DNA of 64,000 bases, from NCBI RefSeq assembly GCF_033473495.1, contig NC_088941.1, forward strand, positions 682,001 through 746,000, in the 5' to 3' direction. The notes beneath the pieces were generated by a model. It was not told the origin of the DNA and made no database searches. It saw only the letters and a program-made list of their open reading frames with translations. Both the position numbers and the translations under genes were made by a program. Of the stretch, positions 33,301-45,299 are shown piece by piece (position 1 is the stretch's first letter; every line of letters begins with the position of its first letter). The DNA comes from Cercospora beticola (taxonomy: Eukaryota; Ascomycota; Dothideomycetes; Mycosphaerellales; Mycosphaerellaceae).

Positions 33301-35764
33301 ATCGTTGTTAACTATAGGAAACTTAATAATATTATAATTAAGAACTAATATCTATTACCTAATATTAAGGAATTATAAGATAGACTTACTAGATTAGACT
33401 AGTATACGAAGATCGACCTACGAGACGTATTCTATACTATCCGTATAGTAGAAAGTAAAGAATAGAAAATAGTATTTCGAATACGCTACGGATTATACGA
33501 ATTTATAGTTATACTAATAGGATTAACTAACGTACTAGCCTTCTACTAGGAGATAGTAAACGATATTCTTAGAGATCTACTCGATATATACGTTATCGTA
33601 TATATAGACGATATTCTCGTCTATACTAAAGAATCTCTAGAGAAATATAAATAATAGATATAAAGCGTATTCGAAAGACTCTCTTAAGTAGGATTCCGGA
33701 CTATACTCGAAAAATACGAATTCTATAAGAAGGAAGTTAAGTTCCTTAGCTTTATTATTAATACGAAAGGGATCGCAATCGACCTAGAAAAGATCGAATC
33801 TATTAAGATATAGCTAACTCCGAAAATAGTTAAGGATATATAATTATTCCTTAGACTAGCTAACTATAACTAGAAGTTTATTAAGGACTACTTTAAGATC
33901 GCTATACTACTATTAGATCTTACGAAAAAGGACCTTAAATAGAAATAGGAATAATAATATTAAAAGGCATTCGATAAGCTAGTATAGATATACTATAAAG
34001 TACTAGTACTAATAATATTTAATACCGACAAACTAGTCTTTATTAAGACTAATATATCGGATCTAGCTATAGGAGCGTACCTTATATAGATATACGATAG
34101 GAAAAGATACGTAGTAGCTTATTACTTAAGAAAGATATTACTTATAGAATAAAACTATAATATCTATAATAAGGAACTACTAGCTATTATTATAGTATTA
34201 TAATACTAGAACTACTATATAGAAGGAGTACTAGGACTAACGATTCTTTCTAATTATAAGAATCTAACCTACTTTACTACTACTAAAGTACTAACCTATA
34301 GATAGGCCTACTAGTCGGAACTACTCGGATAGTATAAGTTCGAAATCTACTATACTCTAGGAAAAGAGAACGGTAGAGTAGACGCTTTAAGTCGAAGAGT
34401 CGACTATATAGAAGGAAAAGAACCTATATAATAACGCGTTCTTAAGGCTAATCCGGATAGAAGCCTTAGTACTAATACTTAAGAGTTTAATAATATAGTA
34501 CGAATCCTTAACGATACTAAGGAGTAGTTTCTAATACTATAAGGCAAATACTAGATACTAAAGGACCGAGAAGAAGAATATATACGATAATATTACGACG
34601 ATCTCTCGAGAGGATACCTAGGAGTAACTTAGACTATAGAACTTATTTAGAGAAGTTTTAGCTTTCTATAAATATAATAAAAGGTACTTAAGTATATTAA
34701 GCGCTACGAGTATTACTAAAGAAATAAAGCCGAATAATACGCTAAGTATAGATATATATAGTTTAGGACTCTACTATAATAACCTTAGAACGAAGTTACT
34801 ATAGACTTTATTACGAAACTCCTACTCTCGAAAAATAGAATTAACGATACTATATTCGATATAATTATAGTTATAGTCGATAGACTTACTAAATATATAT
34901 ACTTTATATCTATAAGCGAAAGATATATAGTAGAGTAACTCGGATACCTTATAATAGATAGGCTAGTATAATACTATAGATTCTCGAAAATCTTTATTAC
35001 CGATAGAGATAAGTTATTTACGTTAAACTACTAGAAAATACTAGTCGGAATAATCGGAATTAAGTATAAGCTATCTATAGTCTATTACTTAGAAATAGAT
35101 AGCTAGACAGAGAGAACGAATTAAATACTAGAGTAATATCTCTAATACTACGTTAATTATATATAAGATAACTAGGTTATACTACTCTCTATAGTATAAA
35201 TAGTACTTAATAACTATAAGTTAGAGACTACGTAGGCTACGCTATTCTTTACGAATTATAGACGAAATCTAAACCTATTTAGAGACCTATATAGTTACCT
35301 CTAGGCTAAGAGAGCTATAGTTATAGCTTAAGATATAAAGACTATTTATAAGGAACTAGAAAACTATATCTAAGACTTATAAAAAATAATAGCTAAAGCT
35401 AAGTAAGAAAGAAGAAAAATAGTACTTTAGCTTAAGAAGAGAGATAAAGTCTATCTTCTTACTAAAAATCTAAGAATAAGAAAGAAGACTAAGAAACTAG
35501 ATTATATTAAGGTCGGACTATTTTTAATTAACGAAGTTAGAGAACTAGTTAACTACCGACTTAAACTACTAAAAGATATAAAGATCTACTCGGTATTCTA
35601 TATATCGCTACTAGAACCTACTAACGCCGAAACTCTATACTAAGAAACATTTTACTTCTAGCTAGAAGAAGAAGACGAGTTCGAAGTCGAAAAAATCCTA
35701 GAACGAAAGAGTTAGAAATACCTTATTAAATAGAAAGGATACTCCGAATTAAAATAATATCTAG
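30400..35764 (+). pseudogene. G1 gag-pol, RIP-inactivated
   Basis: Near 31154-31210 a gag zinc knuckle (CCHC) survives only as tyrosines: its Cys and His codons have become TAT/TAC. The reverse transcriptase lies at about 33100-33700 with a preserved YIDDILVYT at 33598-33627 and, upstream, the LNNIIIKNQYLLP and FRIRYG segments. The integrase core lies at about 34750-35250 (TIDFITKL, DRLTKYIYF, then QTERTNQILEQYL). The chromodomain (EVEKILERK...YLIK-KGYSE) starts near 35680 and is cut at 35764, resuming at 42613. In-frame TAG/TAA replace Gln and Trp codons throughout. Confidence 0.8.
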
Positions 35765-35959
35765 TATAAGAGCTAGGAGTATATAGCTCGAGAGGCGTAG
35801 CTTATTAGGCGTTAAGGCATAATAGCTAGTACCGCTTATACTTAGCGTAGGACAAAAGTACGCAGAACGTATATAAACTAAGAGAGTAAGAATTATTCTT
35901 AATATCTCTAGACGGGAAGTCTAGAGGCGCTTAATATATTGCTATATTCTACTCTTATA
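35765..35959 (+). repeat. G2 5' LTR (195 bp)
   Basis: Pairs with 42418-42612, same length, differing almost only by transitions. Confidence 0.88.
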
Positions 35960-36399
35960 ATTATAATTCTTCTACCTTATCGAGAGTAGCGATCTATTAA
36001 GGCCTATTATACTTACGCGAAACGTATCTACCTAGCGGACTAATCGCAACGACGACGTACTAAACGATAGATAGCTATTAGGCTATATCGAAGAGATATC
36101 GGAATCCGGAATAGTATAAGCTAAAAAGGAATAGAACGAGGATATAAATAATACCGACGACGCTAGCGACGCGTATATAATACGTAGGCGCCTCTAAGCT
36201 AAAAATAATACGTTACGCGAATAGCTAGAGATCCGTACTCTTAAGGCTAAGAACGAACGCTTACTAAGAGAGGTATAGATAATTAAATTACTAGTATAGC
36301 TAAGCGCGATAGCGCTAGGCCTCGGATAGCTAATACCTTAGCAAGGTAGCGCGTCTACAAGTTATACGAGCGGCGTACGTTCCGAAAGCGACGAGTATA

Positions 36400-39300
36400 G
36401 CTTATACGAGTCTATTAAGCTACGTGCGCCTAAGCTCTTTAAGAGTAAAACTATAAAGGAGGCATACGAATTTATCTATACTCTCGAAGTAAACTTTATA
36501 GCTATACTAAAGAGGTTCCCGACGGATTACTAGAAGGTAATTACGGGTATTATATACCTCGTAGGCGAAGCGTAAGAGGTATAGTATAATAAATACCTAG
36601 GCGTTCTACCTATAGGATATACCTAGTCTCGGTTCTATTAATTCCTATATAATATCGTTAGGGATTAAGCGAACTATATACTTCTCGTAACTATAGAATA
36701 CGAGAATATACGCTAGAGTAAGAGCTAGAGCGTACGATAGTTCGTAATAGACTTTAGTAACCTAGAGTCTTAGTTAGGTAACTATACTAAGGCGTAGCTA
36801 GTACGCTAGTTCCTCGTAAAACTAAAGCTATTACTACGTAAGGATATTATTAAGAACTATACTATCCCTAATAAGCGTACCGACCTTATTACTCTAGTAA
36901 GGCGCCTCGAGTAAGCTAAGAAGGCTATGCCTCGTAAGCCGTATTATAGTAATACCGAGAGCAAGTAGGCTAAGCGCAAGCGTACCGATAGCGATACTCC
37001 TTATAAAGAGGCCTCCGGTTCGACTAGTAGCTAACGCGATACTAATAGTAGTAAGCCGAGAGATAGACGTAAAGGCAAGGGCAAGGGCTAGCAACCTACG
37101 TACTTCGTATATAACGAGATTAGCTATATTAGTCCTAACTACCCGAACTCTAAGAAAGACGGTAATAAGCCGGCTATTTATAGAGTAACCGTAGTAAAGG
37201 AGTAAGAGCGAAAAAAGCTAAGGCGCCGGAGATAACGTACGAGTTACCGGCGCTAAACTAGATAGCGATAACTCTCTACTAGTTTAGAGCGTACTAGTAA
37301 CGCGCGTAGAAGGAGAAGTCGAAACGTAGTTAGGTAGTAAGCTAGCCGCTTTCCTTCTCGATAATACTATAGATATTAATATAATATTAAGGGTCTTTAT
37401 ACTATAGTATAACCTACTAATAAGGCCGAATACGGCCCTACCGCCGGTTACTATCTTTACGAGTAAATTAGGGCACTATTATAGTACGTACTATATACGT
37501 ATACGGATCGCAAACTCTAGTAGTAAGGAGCGATCTATAGGTAGCATCTTCTATATATATAATATACTAACTCCTAATATAATCTTAGGCTATCTATAGC
37601 GACGTGCTTAGCGCGTACTAGCTAGTAGCGCTATAGATAAATAGCTATACGGTAACGATCGTTTTAGTAAGTTCGAAGTCCGAGAAGCCTATAAGTTCTT
37701 TAAGGATCTTTAGAAGGTACTAGTAGTATTTATAGTAAGCCTAAGTAAGATAGGCGATAAGGTTAAGCCTATCTCTAAGGAGTTCTATTATTTTAACGAT
37801 ATTCTTAATCCGATAGAGGAAATAAGAAGCAAGCTAGTTAATAGCGTAGAGTATACGATTAACCTACGGCCTAGAACTATACTACTATTCCGTCTACTAT
37901 ATTACTAATTAGAGCGAGAATTAGACGAGCTTAAGAAGTACCTAAAGATAGGACTCGAGTACGATTAGATCGAGCGTTCCGATAGCGAGGTAGGTATACC
38001 TATCCTATTCGTACTAAAGAAGAATAGCAAGCTACGGTTATATATCGACTACTATAGGCTAAACGAGATTACTATTAAGAACCGGTATCTACTACCTCTA
38101 ATTAGTAAGACGCTAAATAGGCTTATAGGAGCCGTATAGTTTACGTCCTTAGACTTAGCCGATACGTACTACTGTATTCGGATTAAGCTAAGTAACCGCT
38201 AAAAGACTACGTTTCGTACGCGCTACGGCTATTTCTAGTATAAGGTAATACTCTTCGGCTTAACGAACGTACTAGCGACGTTCTAAGTATATATTAACTA
38301 TACGCTAGTAGAGCTAGTCGATATAAGCTATATAGTATACCTAGACGATATCCTAATCTATAGTAGGATACGCGAGGAATATATACGAGACGTATACGCT
38401 ATACTTAAGAGGCTCTATAAGTTTAGACTCTACGTATAGCGTTCTAAGTATAAGTTCTTCTAGAAAAAGGTCGACTTTCTTAGATTCGTAGTAACTACTA
38501 GTAGCGTTACGATAGACCTAAGTAGAGTAGCCGCAATCGCCTCGTAGCTAACTCTAACTATACTAATAGAAGTTTAATCCTTCCTTAGATTCGCGAACTT
38601 CTACTATCGATTTATCTTCGGATATTCGAAAGTTATAGTACCTTTAATAGCGCTATTAAAGAGTACGAAGGATAGAAAGAAGCTAGAGCTAATTAAGTAG
38701 GAAGCAGCTAAGGAGTAGGCGTTCTATAAGCTAAAGAATCGATTTTAGACTATACTACTACTAAGATACTTTAACTCTACGCTACGCCTACGAGTCGAAA
38801 CCGACGCTTCCGACTTCGTAGTAGCTAGTATTCTAAGCTAACTATTCGAAGCGGAATAGTATCTAATTACCTTCTTCTTACGAGCTAACTATTCGAAGCA
38901 GAATAGTATCTAATTGCCTTCTTCTTACGGAAGATAATTAACGCTAAATATAACTATAAGGTTTATAATAAGGAACTACTCGTAGTAGTCGAGGCATTTA
39001 AGGCGTAGCGACTATATCTCGAAGGCGCTACGTATAAGGTTAAGGTGCTTATTAATTACGCTAACCTTAAGGGGTTTATAGGCGTTAAGTAGTTAATAGG
39101 TAGATAAGTAAAGTAGGCGATATTCCTCGCTCTCTTTAATTTTACTATTAGCTATCGAGCTAGTAAGCTTAACCTAGCCGATACGCTATCTAGACGTAGC
39201 GACTACGTACGAGAGGCGAAGGAGATAAGCAACCTCCTACTATTACTATAGTAGAAACTCTAGGTATAGAGTACTATACCTATAAGCGGCCTAGTTATTA

Positions 39301-40960
39301 CCCGTATAAAAGCTACTTACTAGGCTTAGTTAGACACTCTAAAGGTAGTTATAGTAGTAGTTAAGAGCAGGGAGGTAGCGCTACCCGATAGTAGGTATAT
39401 TACGGCGGTAGTTAACTATTCGGTTCGTCTATTTAGCTTTGCTCTACTCTTACGAGTCGCTAGCGCTATTACTATATAAGAGCAGCTATATACTAACGTC
39501 TCGGACATAATTATTAGATATACTGCTATATTAGTATAGCTCGATCCGAAAGCAAAAGTACTATATAAGTAGGCCGAACGCGAAGGCGTAGCGAGCGAGA
39601 AATATACTATTAAGGACGGCTATATATACTAGGAAGAAGCTCTATACCTACCGAACGACCTAGTATTATAGACGTAGGTAATCCGTATATACTACGACGA
39701 TATTCTAGTAGGCTATTTTAGTAAGGACAAGACGGTAGAGTTAGTTAAGCGGAAGTACTAGTAGCTAGAGGTTAGTAACGACGTAAGGTAGTACGTCGAG
39801 TAGTATAGTAGCTATTAGAAGGCAAAAGCAAGGCGCTATTGCCTCTATAGCGAGATAGCTACGCTCCCGCTACCTAACTATCCTTAGAAGAATTTATCTA
39901 TAGACTTTATTACGGATCTTCTATCTAGTAAGTAGAACGGCTATATCTTCGACGCGATCCTTATAATTATAGATCGTTACTCGAAGATAGTAACTTTCGT
40001 CCGAATAATAAAGCGCTATACTAGTATAGAGCTTACGGATATCCTAATTAATAAGGTAATACGACTATATAGTATACTAGCTAGTATCGTAAGCGATAGA
40101 GGCTTAGTCTTTACTAGCTAGTTCTAGTTAGACTTCTACTACGAGACGTATATTAAACGTAGGCTAAGTACTATATTCTACTCGTAGACTAACGGTTAAA
40201 CCGAGCGCGCAAACTAGACGCTTAAGTAGTACCTACGTATCTATTATAGCAAGCGATAGGACGACTAGGCGTCTATTCTATCGTTAGTAGAATTCGTATA
40301 TAATAATAGCGCGAATACTACGCTTAAGATATCGCTATTTCGAGTAATATATAGGTTTAATCTAGACCTTTCTATAGAAACGCGTAAGAGAGACGTAAGT
40401 AAAGCTCGGGACGCGCTTCTTCGAAGAGAGGTACTAGTAGCGAAGGATACTATAGAAAGGTTAAAGCGGAACTATAAAGAGCTAACTAAGCGCTAGTAAT
40501 AAGCAAGCGAATCTTAGGCTAAGTACTTTAATTAGAAGTACTAGCCGATAGAATTTAAGGTTAGCGACTTAGTCCTATTATCTATAAAGAACCTTCGGTT
40601 AAAGATACTATCGAAGAAGCTAGTAGATAAATTCGCTAGACTATTTAAAGTTATTAACGTAGTCGGAAAGCAGGCGTACTACCTAGCTCTACTAACCGGC
40701 TCGCAGATTTATAATATCTTCTACGTATCTCTCTTAGAACTCTAGTAAGGTAGCGATACGTAGGATACTAGCCTACTACTTATAGATAAGTAAGGCGAAT
40801 AGGAAGTCGAGAGGATACTAGAAAGCTGCGTAGAGAAAGGCGTAAGGAAGTACCTAGTTCGATAGTACGAGTAGCCGGAGGAATATAATACCTAGAAGCT
40901 AGTAGAATATATTAGAGATTACGAGGTACTTAACGTATTCGAGGCGTAACGCGAAACTAA
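36400..40960 (+). pseudogene. G2 gag-pol, RIP-inactivated
   Basis: Gag occupies about 36420-37170, with a zinc knuckle near 37088-37155 whose cysteines are now tyrosines (TYFVYNEISYISPNY). Reverse transcriptase about 37790-38460 (LRLYIDY, FTSLDLADAYYCIRI, FRTRYGYFQYKVI) with the catalytic YLDD at 38338-38349 kept. RNase H about 38760-39220, containing a 47-bp tandem duplication. Integrase about 39840-40480 (SIDFITDLL, DRYSKIVTF, NGQTERANQTLKQYL after correcting for stops). This order is that of Ty3/Gypsy elements. Confidence 0.8.
38836..38929 (+). repeat. 47-bp tandem duplication in G2 RNase H
   Basis: Two adjacent 47-base units, 38836-38882 and 38883-38929, differ at only two positions; the second keeps a CA and a TG that are CG and TA in the first. 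The length is not a multiple of three, so it shifts the frame. Confidence 0.9.
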
Positions 40961-40999
40961 GCAGCCCGTATATAAGGCGAAACCGCGGAAGAAATAGTA

Positions 41000-42417
41000 A
41001 TACTAGTAGTTAGTAGAATAGTAGAAAATTCTAAGAATTCTAAATACTAAGTATCGCTAAGATATAAGAACTACTAAGATATAAGAACTTAGGAAACTAA
41101 AACGTTACGAAAGGAGAGAAGATATTTATTTATAGTACCTATAGGTATAGCGTATACTATACGTAATAGAAGTATATAGCCTAGAGCCGGCGAGACGTAA
41201 GAGTACTACGAGGGCCTAGTAGAAGAAAAGCGCGAGGCCTATAGGCTACTTACCGGCTACGCCTACGTCTATAGCCTTATTATCCTCCTTCTTACTCTTC
41301 TTCTTACTCTCCTTCTTATTATCTACCTCGAGCTTAGAGAGCTCTCTCTCGTCCTAAGTAGACTAGCCGGAGTAGGTAGAGGCGACGGCGAGGTCTAAGG
41401 CCTCGCTAGAGGCGCTAAGTAGACGGAGCTTCTATTATACGAATTAGTACTATATAGGATAAGCAAGCGACTAGTAGAATATAAGATATACCTTATACTC
41501 TAGCTCGAATATACCGCGCTAGATAGCGAGGCCTATACTCGTCGCTACGAGCTCGTTAGCGGAAAGTATACTAGTAGCTAGCGCCTCGCTAGCCTTCTTC
41601 GGTATAGAGAAGATACTAGCGGACTTGCCCGAGTTGCTCTATAGGTACTTAAGAGTAGCGGCGATAGCCTCGCCTATATTATCGAGGTAGCGGCAGAGCT
41701 ACTAGAGGCGTACGGCGCGCCTGCTTATACGTAGTAGGCGGCGGTAGTAGCGCGCGCGCTACGCCTACTTTATAAGGTCCGGATTAGTAATACGAATATA
41801 CTTATAGTTAGACTTGCTATAGCGAATATAGTTTAGCTACTAGCCGAGCTTTATATTACTATTATAGCGCAGCTCGATAGCTAGGTATAAGGAGTTAGTA
41901 GACTCGAAGTATACGATACGTATACGAACCGCGCGACTTATAGTCTACGAGGTACGGAAGGTAGTACTAGTAGTCGTCGTTCTCTGCCTTCGGTAGGTCG
42001 TCTACTATATAAGAGAGATAGTTAGTAGCTAGAGCAGCGGGAGTAGTAGTAGTTCTCCTAGGAGGTATATTGCTTACGAGTCGCGTATAAGAGGAATACT
42101 AGATAGTTAAGTATATAATACAAGTCGGATATAGAGAGCTTACTAAATATAGATAGTTAATAGAGAAAATATACGAAGGGTATATAACGAATTTATAGTA
42201 TACCGGCGCCTTATAGCGCGAGCGCCGACAGTACGTACTATTAATAAGCCCGTTACTACGGAGAGTTGCTATATAGTAACTAGCTACGAACTAAGGCTCG
42301 ACTTAATATTTATATACGTAAGAAGTAGTACGAACGTACTAGATACTATACTAAGACGATAGAAATATATAGTCTTCTCTACGAGCTAAGGTAGCTCTAT
42401 TAGAGAGAGAAGATAGT
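41000..42417. other. G2 3' non-pol region
   Basis: Between the end of G2 pol and its 3' LTR. It is somewhat richer in CG than the rest of the island (for example 41170-42060) and its minus strand shows long but stop-interrupted frames. I do not recognise a protein. Confidence 0.4.
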
Positions 42418-42612
42418 TATAAGAGCTAGGAGTATATAGCTCGAGAGGCGTAGCTTATTAGGCGTTAAGGTATAACGGCTAGTACTGCTTATACTTAGCG
42501 TAGGACAAAAGTATATAGAATATATATAAACTAAGAGAGCAAGAATTATTCTTAATATCTCTAGATAGAGAGTCTAGAGGCGCTTAATATATTACTATAT
42601 TCTACTCTTATA
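42418..42612 (+). repeat. G2 3' LTR (195 bp)
   Basis: Partner of 35765-35959. Immediately preceded by AGAGAGAGAAGATAG, a purine-rich tract. Confidence 0.88.
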
Positions 42613-42617
42613 CCTAG

Positions 42618-43308
42618 GAACTAAAATTAAGCTTTATAAATTATTATTAGCTACTAATAAAGTTCTACTAATAATAGAAGGATCTCGAAAAGAGAGAGGA
42701 CTCTAAACCTAGAAATCCGAAGAGAAATTATAGCTCTACTCGAGTATAAGATTCTATATTAGAAGCGAAAGGTAGAAGTCTTTATTAATATTCCTAGACC
42801 TAGCTTCGCGCGACTCCTTAGTCTCTAAGTTACGAATATTCGCCTCCTCTACTACTAAGGCCTTATTAGTACGACTATCGATAAGATCTATCTATTTCTA
42901 TAGCTGCTCCTCGTAAGCGTATATAATACCTAAAGCCTCGTAGGCCTTATCTTATTTAGCCTAAGCCTCTTTAATTTATTTTAGAAGCTTCTTCTTCTAA
43001 TCGATTAAGCGATCGAACTCGAAGCGAGTAACCTTAATATTATACTTAAGATTACGACGATTATACTTATTATACTAACCCGACCGAGTATATACCTTAT
43101 AGACCTACTTCTATAACTAATAGTACGAATAAGCTTAGACTATAATCTCTCCGAAGACGTCGATAAAATCTATATAACGTTTTCTCCGAATTATACTATT
43201 ACTTAGAGATATATTTAGAAGAAAAAGGAAGATATATTCTAGGAAATAGAAACTAGGCAGACAAGTTATAAGGTTAGCTTAAGACGAGCTAAGCTAGAAG
43301 AGAGATAG
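42618..43308 (+). pseudogene. G1 chromodomain end and 3' region
   Basis: After the G2 insertion the G1 frame resumes and soon ends. From about 42740 to 43100 the minus strand carries a separate, charged, Gln/Glu/Lys-rich frame with few stops that looks like a coiled coil, a feature of some fungal Gypsy 3' regions. Function unknown. Confidence 0.5.
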
Positions 43309-43697
43309 TATTATAGTTCTACCTACCGAAAAGTCGACCGACTAATCGAAGTCGAGTAGGTATAGTAGCTAAATAGAGTACCTATTAGATAGACGCTAGG
43401 CGCTCTACTACTACCCGCTCTATACTCTATTACGCTCTATAATAGAGAGCGCGAGAGTACTATAGAGCAGATAGCTAAGAACTAGCAAGTCTTATTTATA
43501 TTTAATAGCGATAAGTATCGCCTCTCTAGATAGTTATTGCGTATAACTTACTATTCTATTTTACTAATTAGAAATAAGTAACTCTTTCTACTTCGTTACT
43601 TTCCTCTAGACTACTCGATAAGCTTAAACTCCGATCGAGCTTAAGCTTCTACTTAGTAAGATCTTAGGTTATTAGCCTAGCGCCGATAAACCTAATA
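43309..43697 (+). repeat. G1 3' LTR (389 bp)
   Basis: Partner of 29869-30257. Confidence 0.88.
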
Positions 43698-43775
43698 CTA
43701 TCTCTTTTATTAGAATATATTCTACTATAACCTTCCTCTACTACTAGAAATATCTAATATAGTTATATATAATAT
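43698..43775. other. 78-bp unassigned spacer
   Basis: Lies between the G1 3' LTR and the second Copia LTR. It matches neither the continuation of C1 nor any other part of the island that I can see. Confidence 0.5.
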
Positions 43776-43991
43776 TATTATAATTTAAGATTCTATAGAT
43801 ACTATATCTCTCTATCTAATAGTTAGGCCTTAAGTAAGTAGTATTTTAAGCTTTAGGAATTCTTAGTAGAGAGTATTTCTTTATAGGCTTATAGTAGATA
43901 GAAATCTAAGCCTCTCTAACTACTTATTATAAAGAGTTTTACTTTGCCTTATTCTACTATATCTAGATAGGTTAGACCTCTAAATTTAATA
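43776..43991 (+). repeat. Copia LTR, copy 2 (216 bp)
   Basis: 5' LTR of C2; matches copies 1 and 3 over its whole length. Confidence 0.85.
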
Positions 43992-44503
43992 GATTATAAG
44001 CTCGAGTTTATATTATAGCTAGAAAGCTAGAAGCTAGAGGATATAATAGTAAGTACTCCTAGTAGGAGTTAAAGTACTCTAGTAAGAGACTTAAAAGCAA
44101 TAGTAGAATCTAAAGCTATAAAAGAGTTAGAAGTAAGAGGAGTAGTCTTATAAGTATAAACTAGATAGTAGAAAGAATAGTATATATAAGTAGATAGAAT
44201 ATCTAATATATATTAGTTCTAAGTAGAAGAATATACTATATAGCTATATAAAGATAGAAAATAAACTCTATAAGATATCTAAGCTAGGTACTTAGTAAAT
44301 AAAAGTTATAGTCTAATAATACTAGGAGTTAGTCTAGTATTTCCTTACTACTAGAAAGTAGAAGAGAATAAAGTTAGAAGAGTAGTTAGGCTATTAGAGA
44401 GAGTCTTCTAAAAATAGCTATATAAATAGAACTTACTATCTATTTAAAGGAAGATCTTATAAAGCTAGAGAATTAGTTTATACTAAGTAGGTTATATTTA
44501 GAG

Positions 44504-44687
44504 TATAATAGTATATAATATCGTAGTAGAATAGAAGTCGTAAGATAAGGTATCTAAGAAGAGCGCGAGAGAACGTGCGACTAAATATAAGAAACGTATA
44601 TTATAGAATATACTATACTGCGATATATATACGGCGTTACGTACCGTTAAGACTATTTACTACTATATCGTAGGCGAGGTTATAATA
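44504..44687 (-). repeat. G3 LTR, left (3' LTR in element orientation)
   Basis: 184 bp, TATAATAGTATATAATATCG at its left edge; matches 51486-51669 with mostly C/T and G/A differences. Confidence 0.88.
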
Positions 44688-45299
44688 CTACCTCTCTCTA
44701 AACCTACCTCTATTCTTAGAGGTAGAGGTTAACTAATTAGAGCCTTAGAAATACCTCTAACTTATTATTAGCCGTACTAAACGCCTTGTTTACTAATCTA
44801 AACTCCTTAATCTAAGTCCTACTATTCCGGCGTATCGCTAACTTAGCCTATCTAGTACTTATACGCGTAGTCTACTATATTATACTCGTTACTAGCCTCT
44901 ACTAGGCAACTACTAGTCTCTACTAGTATACTTATACTAGAAGTACTACTCTAAGAACTAGCGCTTCTATATAGGTCTAAACTTAGTATAAGTACCTACT
45001 AATCCCTTTAGAGCCTTAGTATAAAGTAGCTTACTCGTATCGTAGCGTAGTCTAGAGTCGAGATAGTACTCGCTCGTATAGAAGCTAAAGCCGACGAACG
45101 TATTATACGTCGCGCCTCTACGCTCGGAGTAATATGCTAATCCTTACTAGGTTCGCTAAACTCCTTTACTTCTATTACCTAGTTAGAGTTAGAGTATATA
45201 GATATACTATCGAGTTGCCTCGTATAGAACGCTACTAGGTCTTCGAATATACTTTAAAGAGATTCTATAGGCTCCTAAGTTAGCTTAGTATAACCTATC

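Larger units (their letters stand above)
35765..42612 (+). mobile_element. Gypsy retrotransposon G2, nested in G1
   Basis: Two 195-bp LTRs (35765-35959 and 42418-42612), beginning TATAAGAGC and ending CTCTTATA, enclose a 6.85-kb element. The flanking 5-bp duplication is TCTAG on the left and CCTAG on the right, identical except for one C/T change as expected after RIP. G1 reading continues across the insertion. All genes are on the plus strand and RIP-inactivated. Confidence 0.88.
29869..43697 (+). mobile_element. Gypsy chromovirus-type retrotransposon G1 (split by G2)
   Basis: Two 389-bp LTRs (29869-30257 and 43309-43697) in direct orientation, beginning TATTATAG and ending CCTAATA. Interior order is gag, zinc knuckle, protease, reverse transcriptase, RNase H, integrase and chromodomain, all on the plus strand and full of RIP stops. 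Element G2 (35765-42612) is inserted in the chromodomain. Without G2, G1 would be about 7.0 kb, a normal size. A purine-rich tract (AGAAGAGAGATAG) precedes the 3' LTR. No matching target-site duplication was found at the outer ends. Confidence 0.85.

Noticed and set aside
36894..37094. Minus-strand 66-codon frame in G2
   Set aside because: Low-complexity antisense of RIP-altered gag; no start context or conservation visible.
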